64,000 bases of DNA from Helicobacter japonicus (GTDB lineage Bacteria > Campylobacterota > Campylobacteria > Campylobacterales > Helicobacteraceae), in contig NZ_JRMQ02000009.1 of NCBI RefSeq assembly GCF_000762845.2, positions 1-64,000 of the forward strand, in the 5' to 3' direction. The notes beneath the pieces were generated by a model. That model ran no database searches and was not told the origin of the DNA. It saw only the letters and a program-made list of their open reading frames with translations. A program made the translations under genes and the position numbers. This document shows positions 55,901 through 63,676 of the stretch, in pieces (positions within the stretch are counted from its first letter, which is position 1; each line of letters opens with the position of its first letter).

Positions 55901-56075
55901 TGTTTTACCCTTAGCTTTAAGCACAGGAGCAGGAAGTGCAAGTAGGCACGCTATTGGCACAGGTGTTATTGGTGGTATGATGGCAGCTACATTCATTGCG
56001 ATATTTTTTATTCCACTCTTTTGGAGTTATATTGCACGATTAGATCAATGGCTTAAATCAAAGTTTAGTGTATGA
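52944..56075 (+). CDS. RND multidrug efflux pump, inner-membrane transporter
   Basis: A proton-driven transporter of the AcrB/CmeB/MexF class. The start is set at ATG 52944 (MSRFCINRPIFAMVISI) after AAGGAGAGTTAT. The 1043 residues cover the usual 12 helices and two large periplasmic loops. Conserved are GASAEVVADTVASILEDSIN, the helix 4 motif LAIGIVVDDAIIVIENVERI with its two Asp residues, and the late AKNAILIVEFAQHLHEKEGK. No outer-membrane channel gene follows, so the pump must use a TolC-like protein encoded elsewhere. Confidence 0.94.
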   Translation: MSRFCINRPIFAMVISIIITLVGCICIFILPVEEYPQVVPNEIMVQTTYSGASAEVVADTVASILEDSINGVEGMLYMKSSSTSSGSLNLSVFFANDANADMALVNVNNRVQSALRQLPMEVQRVGVNVRKRSSTLLQVYAIYSDNPAHDITYVANYAILNIVNELKRVPGVGDINVFGSRDYSMRIWLDIDKLSQNNLTPSEVAKVISEQNAQFAIGSFGKEPVRSEIAFTYSVTTQGRFVSAEEFGNIIVRSNADGSALRLRDVAHIELGAKDYSVSPLFDGKNAQAFGIALQPGANALDVADRVEAKIKELSKNFPSGIQYRIANDNTKFVRISIGEVKKTFIEAIVLVVIIMYFFLQNLRATIIPVIAIPVSIIGTFAGMYILGFSINLLTLFGLILAIGIVVDDAIIVIENVERILHTQTKENGEKYSVKEATFKAMGEIQGPVVAIVLVLCSVFIPVAFIGGFSGAIYQQFAITIVISVVISGFVALTLTPALCVSILKAKEPKPFYLVKRFNDFFDWLTHKFGEQIGKALKRSLALLACFVGILVVTWGLLVKLPTGLVPSEDKGVVISFIQLPPAASLSRTIEEGKKALAFLEKEEGVELNFLIAGFDMLASAARSSGAVIFTTLKNWNERKESAFEIAQKMMGIFNANLDAFVLTTTPPAIMGLSTVGGFEFYIQDRGGRGVKELEKYANLFAAEANKREELTGVRSLFSANIPQYHLSLDRERAKAMNVNIDDVFTTLQSTLGQYYVNDFNLYGKTYQVNIQAQSEFRESPEDLSRIFVKSGNGDLIPISALVHFERVIGADIVDRFNLFTSAKIIGNPDESKGYSSGVALKVIEELAQEILPEGYTIAYSGTSYQEKNASGTGKIAFIFGLIFVFLILCAQYERWLMPLSVLSAVPFAVFGATAATALRGLSNDIYFQVGLVMLIALSAKNAILIVEFAQHLHEKEGKSIMESAIGAAKLRFRPIIMTSLAFSIGVLPLALSTGAGSASRHAIGTGVIGGMMAATFIAIFFIPLFWSYIARLDQWLKSKFSV

Positions 56076-56093
56076 TATTGCTTTAAGTAAAAA

Positions 56094-57044
56094 TTATATT
56101 TGAAACAAATGATGTAAATCTGTAGCAATACTACTCATAAAAAGTGAAGCATATGGTGTATCTTGTGCTATATGTGTGCAAAAGTGAGAAATATCATTTT
56201 GTGAGGCAAGGCATTTTGCACACATTTTTAGAATCTGTGGTGCGTAATCTTTAGGGATATGTTTTGGTGCGTGTGAGGGTGAAGTGAAATGCTTGTGGAT
56301 TCTATGCACTAGAGTTTTGTTTGTAATTTCTACAATCATTGAATCTATAGGAAGTTTAAAAAACATAAGTTCTTCTTGCGGAATAAGAGAAAGATAAGTT
56401 GTATCTACACCAAAAACTTTTGTGCTATATGAATCAAAAAGATAGAGGCTTTTATTATAATTATCTTCAAAACTCTCAATCATAAGGTCAAGCACGGCTA
56501 GTCGCTCTTTAATGCTGTAAATATTTCCTATAGGCGAGAAAGCAAAACGCAATAAAGATTCTATGCTATACCATTCTATGCTTTCAAATCCGTGTTCAAG
56601 CATTAATTCGTAGCGCATTTTACGCAAATGTGTTGCGTGTGGAGAATGTCCAAATTTGTAGGGAAAAGTAACAATTTTATCACGATACGCAGGTGAAGGA
56701 AAACGAGGATGAATAACAAATCTCCGTTTGGATTCTTTACTTAAAATATACTCTAATCCTCCTTCATAGCCTTTGTCAATGATTCTTATTTCACTTTTTG
56801 GAATCTGTGTAAGTAGAGTAAAAAACTCTTCATCATCGCATTCTTTATCCCAAATACGTTCTGAATAACGAAAAGATTGTGTAATGCGCTCAAGCACATC
56901 TTGTGAGGGTTCTTTCATTACACTTTTATCAATCCACGAGGTAAGTGTGCGTCTATCCTTGCCAATAATCTGCGCAAACCTCGATACACTTAGATTTGAG
57001 CGTTCATAAATAATTAATAATCTATCAAGAATACTAAGTGCCAT
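56094..57044 (-). CDS. HTH regulator candidate divergent to the propionate operon (316 aa)
   Basis: An N-terminal helix-turn-helix (about residues 12-36: YERSNLSVSRFAQIIGKDRR, then TLTSWI) followed by about 270 residues of unknown fold with no metal or sigma-54 interaction motif. It is therefore not a classical PrpR. The gene is read divergently from the CoA-transferase-prpBCD operon, and the 263-bp gap holds related palindromes. Control of the propionate genes is inferred from this layout. Similar stand-alone proteins may occur next to prp genes in other Campylobacterota. Confidence 0.6.
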   Translation of the reverse strand: MALSILDRLLIIYERSNLSVSRFAQIIGKDRRTLTSWIDKSVMKEPSQDVLERITQSFRYSERIWDKECDDEEFFTLLTQIPKSEIRIIDKGYEGGLEYILSKESKRRFVIHPRFPSPAYRDKIVTFPYKFGHSPHATHLRKMRYELMLEHGFESIEWYSIESLLRFAFSPIGNIYSIKERLAVLDLMIESFEDNYNKSLYLFDSYSTKVFGVDTTYLSLIPQEELMFFKLPIDSMIVEITNKTLVHRIHKHFTSPSHAPKHIPKDYAPQILKMCAKCLASQNDISHFCTHIAQDTPYASLFMSSIATDLHHLFQI

Positions 57045-57123
57045 AATGCTTCCTTGCCTAAAATATTTTTGACTTTTAGATTCCCTGTAAAACTTATGTT
57101 AATGAATTTCAGAAATAAAATAC

Positions 57124-57132
57124 TTAAGAATG
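57124..57132. promoter_or_regulatory. Operator half-site candidate 1 (TTAAGAATG)
   Basis: TTAAGAATG here is the exact inverse of CATTCTTAA at 57231-57239. Both resemble the arms of the palindrome at 57257-57270. Possible binding sites of the divergent HTH protein. Confidence 0.35.
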
Positions 57133-57230
57133 TATATTTTTTGTGCATAAATATGTATTTATGTGTAAAAATTGAAACAAAATATCAAAACTTGTGCAAA
57201 ACAAAAAATGATATTCAATGTAGAATATTT

Positions 57231-57239
57231 CATTCTTAA
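57231..57239. promoter_or_regulatory. Operator half-site candidate 2 (CATTCTTAA)
   Basis: Inverse copy of 57124-57132, 17 bases before a related full palindrome and about 70 bases before the CoA-transferase start. Confidence 0.35.
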
Positions 57240-57256
57240 AATAAGCAGTGTGTTTT

Positions 57257-57270
57257 AATGCTTAAGCATT
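57257..57270. promoter_or_regulatory. 14-bp perfect palindrome, candidate prp operator
   Basis: AATGCTTAAGCATT is perfectly self-complementary and lies 37 bases before the first gene of the operon. The arm AATGCTTAA is one base from the inverted half-sites upstream (AATG/CTTAA core). It is the best candidate operator in the gap. Confidence 0.45.
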
Positions 57271-57307
57271 GCTAGGGTTTGAGAAAATTTACACGAAAGG
57301 GTTATAA

Positions 57308-58654
57308 ATGGATATATATCAACTTTATAAGCAAAAATTGATAAGTGCGGACAATGCGGTCAAGGTGATTAAATCTGGTGATTGGGTAGATTATGGTTGG
57401 GCTGTTACTGCACCTGTGGCACTTGATATAGCCCTAAGTAAGCGCATACAAGAATTAAATGATATAAAGCTTCGTGGGGGTATTTTGGTGCAAATCCCTG
57501 AAGTATTTAAAGTCGATACGCAAGGTAAGCACGCTTCTTGGCACACTTGGCACGCAAGTGGTATAGGGCGGAAGATAATTGACCAAGGCTTAGGATTCTA
57601 TATGCCTATGCGTTATTCTGAATTACCTCGATATTATAAAGAAACAAAAGCTAAGCCAAATGTGGCAATGTTGCAAGTTGCACCTATGGATAAGCACGGC
57701 TACTTTAATTTTGGTCCAAGTGCTTCTCATTTAGCAGCTTGCGTGGAAGTAGCAGATATTGTGATTGTGGAAGTTAATGAAAATATGCCTCGTTGTTTGG
57801 GTGGATTTGGCACAGATGTGCATATTTCTCAAGTGGATATGGTTGTTCAAGGGGATAATCAACCTTTAGTCGAAGTTGCTTCAGCAGAGGCTTCGGAAGT
57901 AGATAAGGCAGTGGCAAAGCTTATAGTAGATGAGATTAGTGATGGTGCGTGCATACAGCTTGGCATTGGTGGTATGCCTAATACCGTTGGCACTTTCATT
58001 GCCCAGTCTGATTTGAAAGATTTGGGTGTGCATACAGAAGTTTATGTCGATGCATTTGTGGAAATGAGTGAAGCAGGTAAGATTAGCGGCAGAAAAAAGA
58101 GTATCAATAAAGGGCGACAAACCTATTCTTTTGCTATGGGAAGTAAAAAGCTCTATGATTTTTTGCACAATAACCCCGAATGTATGAGTGCGCCAGTGGA
58201 TTATACAAATGATATTCGCACAATTGCTGCACTTGATAATTTTATCTCTATTAATAATGCTGTGGATGTAGATCTTTTTGGGCAGGTTAATTCAGAATCT
58301 TCAGGCACGAGGCATATTAGCGGTGCAGGTGGGCAACTTGATTTTGTGCTTGGAGCATATTTAGCAAAAAATGGTAAGAGTTTCATTTGTTGCTCTTCAA
58401 CTATGAAGGCAAAAGATGGCACATTAAAGAGCAGAATCTTGCCTACTTTACACGAGGGAAGTATTATTACTGCCACAAGGGCAAATGTGCATTATCTTGT
58501 AACAGAATATGGCAAGGTTAATCTCAAAGGATTAAGCACTTGGGAGAAGTGTGAAGCGATTATTTCTTTGGCACACCCAGATTTTCGAGAATCTCTTATT
58601 GCAAAAGCAGAAGAGATGAAAATTTGGCGCGCAAGTAATAAAATTCGCCCTTAA
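57308..58654 (+). CDS. Acetyl-CoA hydrolase/CoA-transferase family (probable propionate activation)
   Basis: A class I CoA-transferase of the Cat1/4-hydroxybutyrate transferase type. The N-terminal half has [17 protein letters not shown] and [20 protein letters not shown]. The C-terminal half has [23 protein letters not shown] (the probable catalytic Glu lies in HTEV, by analogy with related enzymes) and [20 protein letters not shown]. The 448 residues fit. As the first gene before prpB-prpC-prpD and with no PrpE synthetase in view, it likely moves CoA onto propionate from acetyl- or succinyl-CoA. Follows ACGAAAGGGTTATAA. Confidence 0.8.
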   Translation: MDIYQLYKQKLISADNAVKVIKSGDWVDYGWAVTAPVALDIALSKRIQELNDIKLRGGILVQIPEVFKVDTQGKHASWHTWHASGIGRKIIDQGLGFYMPMRYSELPRYYKETKAKPNVAMLQVAPMDKHGYFNFGPSASHLAACVEVADIVIVEVNENMPRCLGGFGTDVHISQVDMVVQGDNQPLVEVASAEASEVDKAVAKLIVDEISDGACIQLGIGGMPNTVGTFIAQSDLKDLGVHTEVYVDAFVEMSEAGKISGRKKSINKGRQTYSFAMGSKKLYDFLHNNPECMSAPVDYTNDIRTIAALDNFISINNAVDVDLFGQVNSESSGTRHISGAGGQLDFVLGAYLAKNGKSFICCSSTMKAKDGTLKSRILPTLHEGSIITATRANVHYLVTEYGKVNLKGLSTWEKCEAIISLAHPDFRESLIAKAEEMKIWRASNKIRP

Positions 58655-58715
58655 ATCACCATAAAAGGAGGCAATGAGATTTTTTAACATTATTCAAATC
58701 ATATAAAGGAGAAGA

Positions 58716-59597
58716 ATGAAAACACAAGGAACAAAACTAAGAGAAGCAGTAGAACAATATAAGCCTTTGCAGATTCTAGGCGTTATTAACGCATATAGTG
58801 CAATTCAAGCACAAAAATGTGGTGCAAAGGCATTGTATTTAAGTGGTGGCGCATTGGCAGCGATGAGCTTAGGAGTGCCTGATTTAGGTATTAGCTCACT
58901 TGAAGATGTATGTGTAGATGTGAGAAGAATCACAGCGGCAAGTGATTTACCATTGCTTGTTGATGCAGATACAGGCTGGGGTGGAGCATTTAATATTGCT
59001 AGGACAATAAGGGAGCTCACACGAAGTGGTGCAGCAGGTTGTCATATAGAAGACCAAGTCGCACAAAAAAGATGCGGACATCGTCCAAATAAAGAGCTTG
59101 TAAGCCCACAAGAAATGAGTGATAGAGTAAAAGCAGCAGTAGATGCGAGGCTAGATTCTAGCTTTGTCGTAATGGCGCGCACAGATGCACACGCAAGCGA
59201 AGGGCAACAAGCAGCACTTGATAGAGCAGCTTTGTATGTAGAATCTGGTGCAGATATGATATTTGCTGAAGCAATCCACACACTTGAAGAATATAAACAA
59301 TTCACAAGTCATATCAAAGTGCCGGTTTTGGCAAACATCACAGAGTTTGGCAAAACGCCTTATTTTACGCGTGATGAGCTAGGAAGTGTTGGAATTTCTA
59401 TGGTGCTTTATCCGCTTTCAGCAGCTAGGGCAATGTGTAAGGCAGCACTGGGCGTGTTTGAGGATATTATCCAAAATGGCTCACAAAAAAATAGTATTGA
59501 ATCTATGCAAACACGAGCAGATTTATACGAGACTTTGGGTTATCACGAGTATGAGCAAAAGCTTGATAAACTTTTTAGTCAAAATAAATCCAAATAA
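58716..59597 (+). CDS. prpB: 2-methylisocitrate lyase
   Basis: Splits 2-methylisocitrate into pyruvate and succinate, the last step of the methylcitrate cycle. The ICL/PEPM motif is present: LLVDADTGWGGAFNIARTIR (metal-binding aspartates), HIEDQVAQKRCGHR (active-site KRCGH) and VVMARTDAHASEG. The length of 293 residues fits PrpB rather than isocitrate lyase. AAAGGAGAAGA precedes the ATG. Second gene of the operon. Confidence 0.96.
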   Translation: MKTQGTKLREAVEQYKPLQILGVINAYSAIQAQKCGAKALYLSGGALAAMSLGVPDLGISSLEDVCVDVRRITAASDLPLLVDADTGWGGAFNIARTIRELTRSGAAGCHIEDQVAQKRCGHRPNKELVSPQEMSDRVKAAVDARLDSSFVVMARTDAHASEGQQAALDRAALYVESGADMIFAEAIHTLEEYKQFTSHIKVPVLANITEFGKTPYFTRDELGSVGISMVLYPLSAARAMCKAALGVFEDIIQNGSQKNSIESMQTRADLYETLGYHEYEQKLDKLFSQNKSK

Positions 59598-59608
59598 AAG
59601 GAGAAGTT

Positions 59609-60757
59609 ATGGGAGAAGCTATTAAAAATACAAAGGTAGGAGGACTTGCAGGAGTAAGTGCTGGGCAGTCTGCTATTTGCACCGTTGGCACAGGACACGG
59701 GCTCAATTATAGAGGATATGATATTTATGATTTAGCGCGTGAGTGTGAGTTTGAGGAAGTGGCTTATTTACTTTTAAGAGAAAAGCTCCCAAACAAAGCC
59801 GAGTTAGAATCTTTTAAAAAGGAGCTCATTGCGGCTAGGGCTTTGCCTCAATCTCTTAAGGAAACGCTTAAGCTTTTACCAAAAAATGCGCACCCAATGG
59901 ATATTGTGCGCACAGCGTGTTCTATGCTTGGCTGCCTCGAGCCTGAAGAGTATGATATTGTGAAAATGTCTTTTCCAATGCAGCAAAAAATTGCGACAAG
60001 ACTTTTGGGTATTTTCCCTTCTGTCTTGACTTATTGGCATCATTATCATACAAGTGGTAAGGAGATTAGCACAGATTCTAAGCAAGATTGCATTGCTGGA
60101 TATTTTCTTGAAATGCTTCATCAAAAGCCACCCAAAGATTTATGGATAAAGGCAATGAATGTAAGCCTTATCTTATATGCTGAACACGAATTTAATGCAA
60201 GCACATTTACCGCGCGTGTGATTACAGCGACTATGTCAGATGTGTATTCAGGAATCACAGGAGCGATTGGCGCACTTAGAGGTCCTTTGCACGGAGGTGC
60301 AAATGAAGCAGCAATGGAGCTTATCGCAGAGTATAAAACGCCACAAGAAGCAGAAAAGGGTATTTTAGAGAAACTTGCAAGAAAAGATAAAATTATGGGC
60401 TTTGGACATCGTGTATATGTCAAGGCTGACCCACGTAATGTGGTAATAAAAGAATGGAGCAAGAAGCTAAGCGAAGATGTGGGCGATACAAAGGGGCTTT
60501 ACCCTATTAGTGAGGCGATAGAAAAAGTGATGTGGGATCAAAAAAAGCTTTTCCCAAATCTTGATTTTTATAGCGCGTCTGCTTATCATTTTATGGGAAT
60601 CCCAACGCCTTACTTCACACCGATTTTTATCTTTTCACGCACTTCAGGGTGGTTAGCACATATTTTTGAGCAAAGGGCAAATAATAAACTTATCCGCCCT
60701 AGCTCGGAGTATATAGGACCAGAAAACAAGGCATTTGTGCCAATGCAAAATCGCTAG
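59609..60757 (+). CDS. prpC: 2-methylcitrate synthase
   Basis: Condenses propionyl-CoA with oxaloacetate. The citrate-synthase catalytic residues are visible in LRGPLHGGANEAAMELIAEY (His), KIMGFGHRVYVKADPRNVVI (His) and FPNLDFYSASAYHFMGIP (Asp). The length of 382 residues and the neighbours prpB/prpD point to methylcitrate rather than ordinary citrate synthase. AAAGGAGAAGTT precedes the ATG, eleven bases after prpB. Confidence 0.94.
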   Translation: MGEAIKNTKVGGLAGVSAGQSAICTVGTGHGLNYRGYDIYDLARECEFEEVAYLLLREKLPNKAELESFKKELIAARALPQSLKETLKLLPKNAHPMDIVRTACSMLGCLEPEEYDIVKMSFPMQQKIATRLLGIFPSVLTYWHHYHTSGKEISTDSKQDCIAGYFLEMLHQKPPKDLWIKAMNVSLILYAEHEFNASTFTARVITATMSDVYSGITGAIGALRGPLHGGANEAAMELIAEYKTPQEAEKGILEKLARKDKIMGFGHRVYVKADPRNVVIKEWSKKLSEDVGDTKGLYPISEAIEKVMWDQKKLFPNLDFYSASAYHFMGIPTPYFTPIFIFSRTSGWLAHIFEQRANNKLIRPSSEYIGPENKAFVPMQNR

Positions 60758-60790
60758 GCATATCAATAATTTTAATTTAAAGGAGACATA

Positions 60791-62248
60791 ATGAGCCACG
60801 ATATGGGTATTTTAGAGACAAAAAGACCAGAATTTGATGAGTTGCTAACAAAGATAGCAAAATACGCGCTTGAGTTTGATATTAAATCACCTCTTGCTTA
60901 TGAAACTGCACGATATTGCCTTATGGATACGATTGGTTGCGGACTTTTAGCACTGAATTTTCCTGCTTGCACGAAGCTTTTGGGACCTGTGGTGGAGGGT
61001 GCAGAATTTCGTCCGCTAGGAGCAAAGATTCCAGGCACGAGCTATCAACTTGAGCCAGAGAGAGCAGCATTTAATGTTGGAGCTATGGTAAGGTGGCTTG
61101 ACTTTAACGACACTTGGCTTGCCGCTGAATGGGGACACCCAAGTGATAATTTGGGTGCGATTTGGGCGGTGGCTGACTATCTAAGCCGCAAAAATATAAG
61201 CAAGGGTAAAGAGCCTTTGAAAGTGCGAGATGTGCTAACAGCGATGATTAAAGCACACGAGATTCAAGGTGTTATAGCCCTTGATAATAGTTTTAACAAA
61301 GTGGGCTTAGACCACGTGTTACTTGTGAGAATTGCCTCTACTGCAGTGGCTTGTGTAATGCTAGGTGGTAATTTTGAAGAAGTGCGTAATGCTGTAAGCC
61401 ACGCTTTCATCGATGGTGGAGCTTTAAGGACTTATCGCCACGCTCCAAATACAGGCTCTCGTAAAAGTTGGGCGGCAGGCGATGCAAGCAGTAGAGGTGT
61501 GAATCTTGCCCTTAAAGCATTAAGTGGAGAAATGGGCTATCCAAGCGCGTTAAGTGCGAGCTTCTGGGGATTTGAAGATGTAAAAATGAAAGGGCAAAAG
61601 CTCACTATCCCACAAGAATTTGGTAGCTATGTAATGGAAAATGTGCTGTTTAAAATCAGCTTCCCTGCGGAATTCCACGCACAAACTGCAGTAGAATGTG
61701 CGCTTAAGCTGCATAATGAAGTCAAAGACAAGCTAGATTCTATTGAAAAAATTGTGATTACCACTCAAGAATCTGGACACAGAATCATCAATAAAGTAGG
61801 CAAGCTTGATAATCCAGCGGACAGAGACCATTGCATTCAATATATGGTGGCTGTTCCACTTGTATTTGGGCGACTTACAGCCGAAGACTATGAAGACAGC
61901 GTAGCGAGCGACCCAAGAATTGACGCATTGCGTGATAAAATGGTAGTAGAAGTTGATGACCGCTATACACGCGAATATTTAGAATCCGATAAACGTTCTA
62001 TTGCTAATGCAGTGCAGATTTTCTACAAAGATGGAAGCAAGAGTGAAAAAATAGAGGTTGAGTATCCTATCGGGCATAAGAGAAGACGCGATGAGGGAAT
62101 CCCTGTGCTTGTAGCGAAGTTTAAACGCAATATTGCCTTGAAGCTTAGCCCTAAAAAATGTGCGTTGATTGAAAAACTTTGTAGCGACCAAAAAACTTTA
62201 GAATCTACACCATTTAATGAGTTTAGCGATTTGTTTGCACTCTCTTAA
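60791..62248 (+). CDS. prpD: 2-methylcitrate dehydratase
   Basis: Dehydrates 2-methylcitrate to methylaconitate (or directly toward methylisocitrate in some species). It is a MmgE/PrpD-family protein of 485 residues. Motifs seen are YCLMDTIGCGLLALNFPACT, MVRWLDFNDTWLAAEWGHPS, NTGSRKSWAAGDASSRGVNL and SFPAEFHAQTAVECALKLHN. AAAGGAGACATA precedes the start. Last gene of the CoA-transferase-prpBCD operon. Confidence 0.95.
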   Translation: MSHDMGILETKRPEFDELLTKIAKYALEFDIKSPLAYETARYCLMDTIGCGLLALNFPACTKLLGPVVEGAEFRPLGAKIPGTSYQLEPERAAFNVGAMVRWLDFNDTWLAAEWGHPSDNLGAIWAVADYLSRKNISKGKEPLKVRDVLTAMIKAHEIQGVIALDNSFNKVGLDHVLLVRIASTAVACVMLGGNFEEVRNAVSHAFIDGGALRTYRHAPNTGSRKSWAAGDASSRGVNLALKALSGEMGYPSALSASFWGFEDVKMKGQKLTIPQEFGSYVMENVLFKISFPAEFHAQTAVECALKLHNEVKDKLDSIEKIVITTQESGHRIINKVGKLDNPADRDHCIQYMVAVPLVFGRLTAEDYEDSVASDPRIDALRDKMVVEVDDRYTREYLESDKRSIANAVQIFYKDGSKSEKIEVEYPIGHKRRRDEGIPVLVAKFKRNIALKLSPKKCALIEKLCSDQKTLESTPFNEFSDLFALS

Positions 62249-62259
62249 AGGGGTGCGTT

Positions 62260-62505
62260 GCCAAGAGATTCTATAAAAGGAGCGTATATGACTTTACACA
62301 AAAAGTTGTTATGATTGCTTGAGGTCAAAGTCATTATTTAGCGGTGATAAATACAAGAAAAGTGGGGATAGTATCCCCATCAAGCTATACAAAACTTGAT
62401 TGCTCTCCTAATGTTAAGAGTAAGGCTAAAAAGCTTTTTGGAAAAAGCGTGAGGGATATTAGCTTTCATTGGGTGGATATAGATTGTTATGAAGTATGGC
62501 ATTGA
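62260..62505 (+). pseudogene. Broken reading frame after prpD
   Basis: A coherent peptide ends in YTKLDCSPNVKSKAKKLFGK, then SVRDISFHWVDIDCYEVWH, and runs back through an in-frame TGA (62320-62322) into VYDFTQKVVMIA. A ribosome-like AAAAGGAGCG and ATG (62288) lie upstream in a different frame. It is best read as a decayed gene with at least one frameshift and one stop. The family is not recognised. It marks the start of a small accessory patch. Confidence 0.35.
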
Positions 62506-62512
62506 AATTCCT

Positions 62513-62815
62513 TTATTTAATAAAATAGAATTTTAATGCTATATCAATACAAATTGAAAATAAAATTAATAATATAAAAGAAAATACACAACTCAATCTA
62601 TTAGGTTTATATCCCAATAAAAAATACATAATACAATAGCAAAATAATACAAATAAAATAATAATTATCGCTGTTGCTGTAAAAGAAGCTGATTTATCTA
62701 CAATATTCAAAATCCAACCTATTGGATAAAAAAATACAATACTAGACACCACCATTAAACCAAAACATATCAAACAATCTAAAACAAACTTATCCCATTT
62801 GAATTTTTCTTGCAT
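62513..62815 (-). CDS. Small three-helix membrane protein (100 aa)
   Basis: Three hydrophobic segments (about residues 10-33, 43-68 and 76-98), no signal peptide, AT-rich and lysine-poor except at the ends. Family unknown. Neighbouring unknown genes on the same strand suggest an accessory module. Small membrane proteins of this type can be immunity proteins, but nothing specific supports that. Confidence 0.5.
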   Translation of the reverse strand: MQEKFKWDKFVLDCLICFGLMVVSSIVFFYPIGWILNIVDKSASFTATAIIIILFVLFCYCIMYFLLGYKPNRLSCVFSFILLILFSICIDIALKFYFIK

Positions 62816-62827
62816 AATTCATTCTCT

Positions 62828-63019
62828 TTACAAAACTAAATCTTGCATTATAGGATAATCTTCATTATGTTTTTTTAATCCACGAGAGTGAGGTAGTATA
62901 AGTGCTACTTGTGTGCAAGGTCCTCCACTTATAGGAGGATTAGGACAACCTACAATAGAGCTATAGAGTAAATCAGTTTCTAATATAAAAGGGATATTCT
63001 TATCTTTAACTTTTTTCAT
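62828..63019 (-). CDS. Short Cys/Pro/Gly-rich protein, possible fragment (63 aa)
   Basis: The core VGCPNPPISGGPCTQVALIL has two cysteines and a Pro/Gly-rich turn, loosely like structural or PAAR-like toxin-delivery proteins. It then reads GLKKHNEDYPIMQDLVL to the stop. No ribosome site is seen before the ATG at 63019, so it may be the C-terminal remnant of a longer protein. The PAAR comparison is weak. Confidence 0.35.
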   Translation of the reverse strand: MKKVKDKNIPFILETDLLYSSIVGCPNPPISGGPCTQVALILPHSRGLKKHNEDYPIMQDLVL

Positions 63020-63038
63020 TTATGCAACTCTTTTGTTG

Positions 63039-63665
63039 TCAATAAGGGTCTATGATTTTTTCAATAACGATTCTATTGAGTTCATTAACAAGAATTTTCA
63101 TATAATCCTCAAGTTTATTCAGATTTTCTTGTGTTTCATTGAGTGGAATAATATAATGATACGCAGGAAAGTCATTAAAATACCATAAACAAGACATATC
63201 ATTAATGCTAAAATGCCAAAGCTGTGTTTCTACTAAATCTATAAAGTCTAATAAAACCACATCATAACCAAATATTGTCCATATAGTCCCACATAAATTA
63301 AAAGCATCTTCATAACCAAAATTCCACAACTCAAATTCATAGCGGAATTGTCCTTTATCATTTTCATTATATTCTTTATCATACCAAATAAAATAATCGA
63401 GATTCTCACGCTCTGCTACTTCTCTTGATATGGGCAAATTCTCTTTTGATTTTTGAGGTTTATCGCCCATTCGTTGATTATATGGGTTTGTGGCAGTATT
63501 TAATATAATCTTATAAATTTCATCATCTTTATAGCCTTTCTTTTGAAGTTTTTGCTGTGTCCATTCAAAAGATTTTATCTTTGTAGGAGTAATAATAATT
63601 TCATACGCCTTATTCAAAATATTATCAGAACTTTTTCTTTTAAATAATTTCTTTATAAAGTTCAT
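63039..63665 (-). CDS. Hypothetical protein, immunity-like (208 aa)
   Basis: Start chosen at ATG 63665 (MNFIKKLFKRKSSD), seven bases after GGGAGG, instead of the upstream ATG at 63698, which lies inside galE. The N-terminus is short and basic and the rest is soluble and rich in Trp, Tyr, Asp and Glu (LDYFIWYDKEYNENDKGQFR; AFNLCGTIWTIFGYDVVLLD). No family recognised. Size, composition and neighbours resemble immunity proteins. It starts 11 bases after the galE stop, so it probably shares its transcript. Confidence 0.5.
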   Translation of the reverse strand: MNFIKKLFKRKSSDNILNKAYEIIITPTKIKSFEWTQQKLQKKGYKDDEIYKIILNTATNPYNQRMGDKPQKSKENLPISREVAERENLDYFIWYDKEYNENDKGQFRYEFELWNFGYEDAFNLCGTIWTIFGYDVVLLDFIDLVETQLWHFSINDMSCLWYFNDFPAYHYIIPLNETQENLNKLEDYMKILVNELNRIVIEKIIDPY

Positions 63666-63676
63666 CGTTTCCCTCC

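Noticed and set aside
62320-62322. In-frame TGA as selenocysteine
   Set aside because: There is no recognised selenoprotein family, no in-frame start with a ribosome site, and no evident hairpin that I could fold by eye. Decay is simpler.
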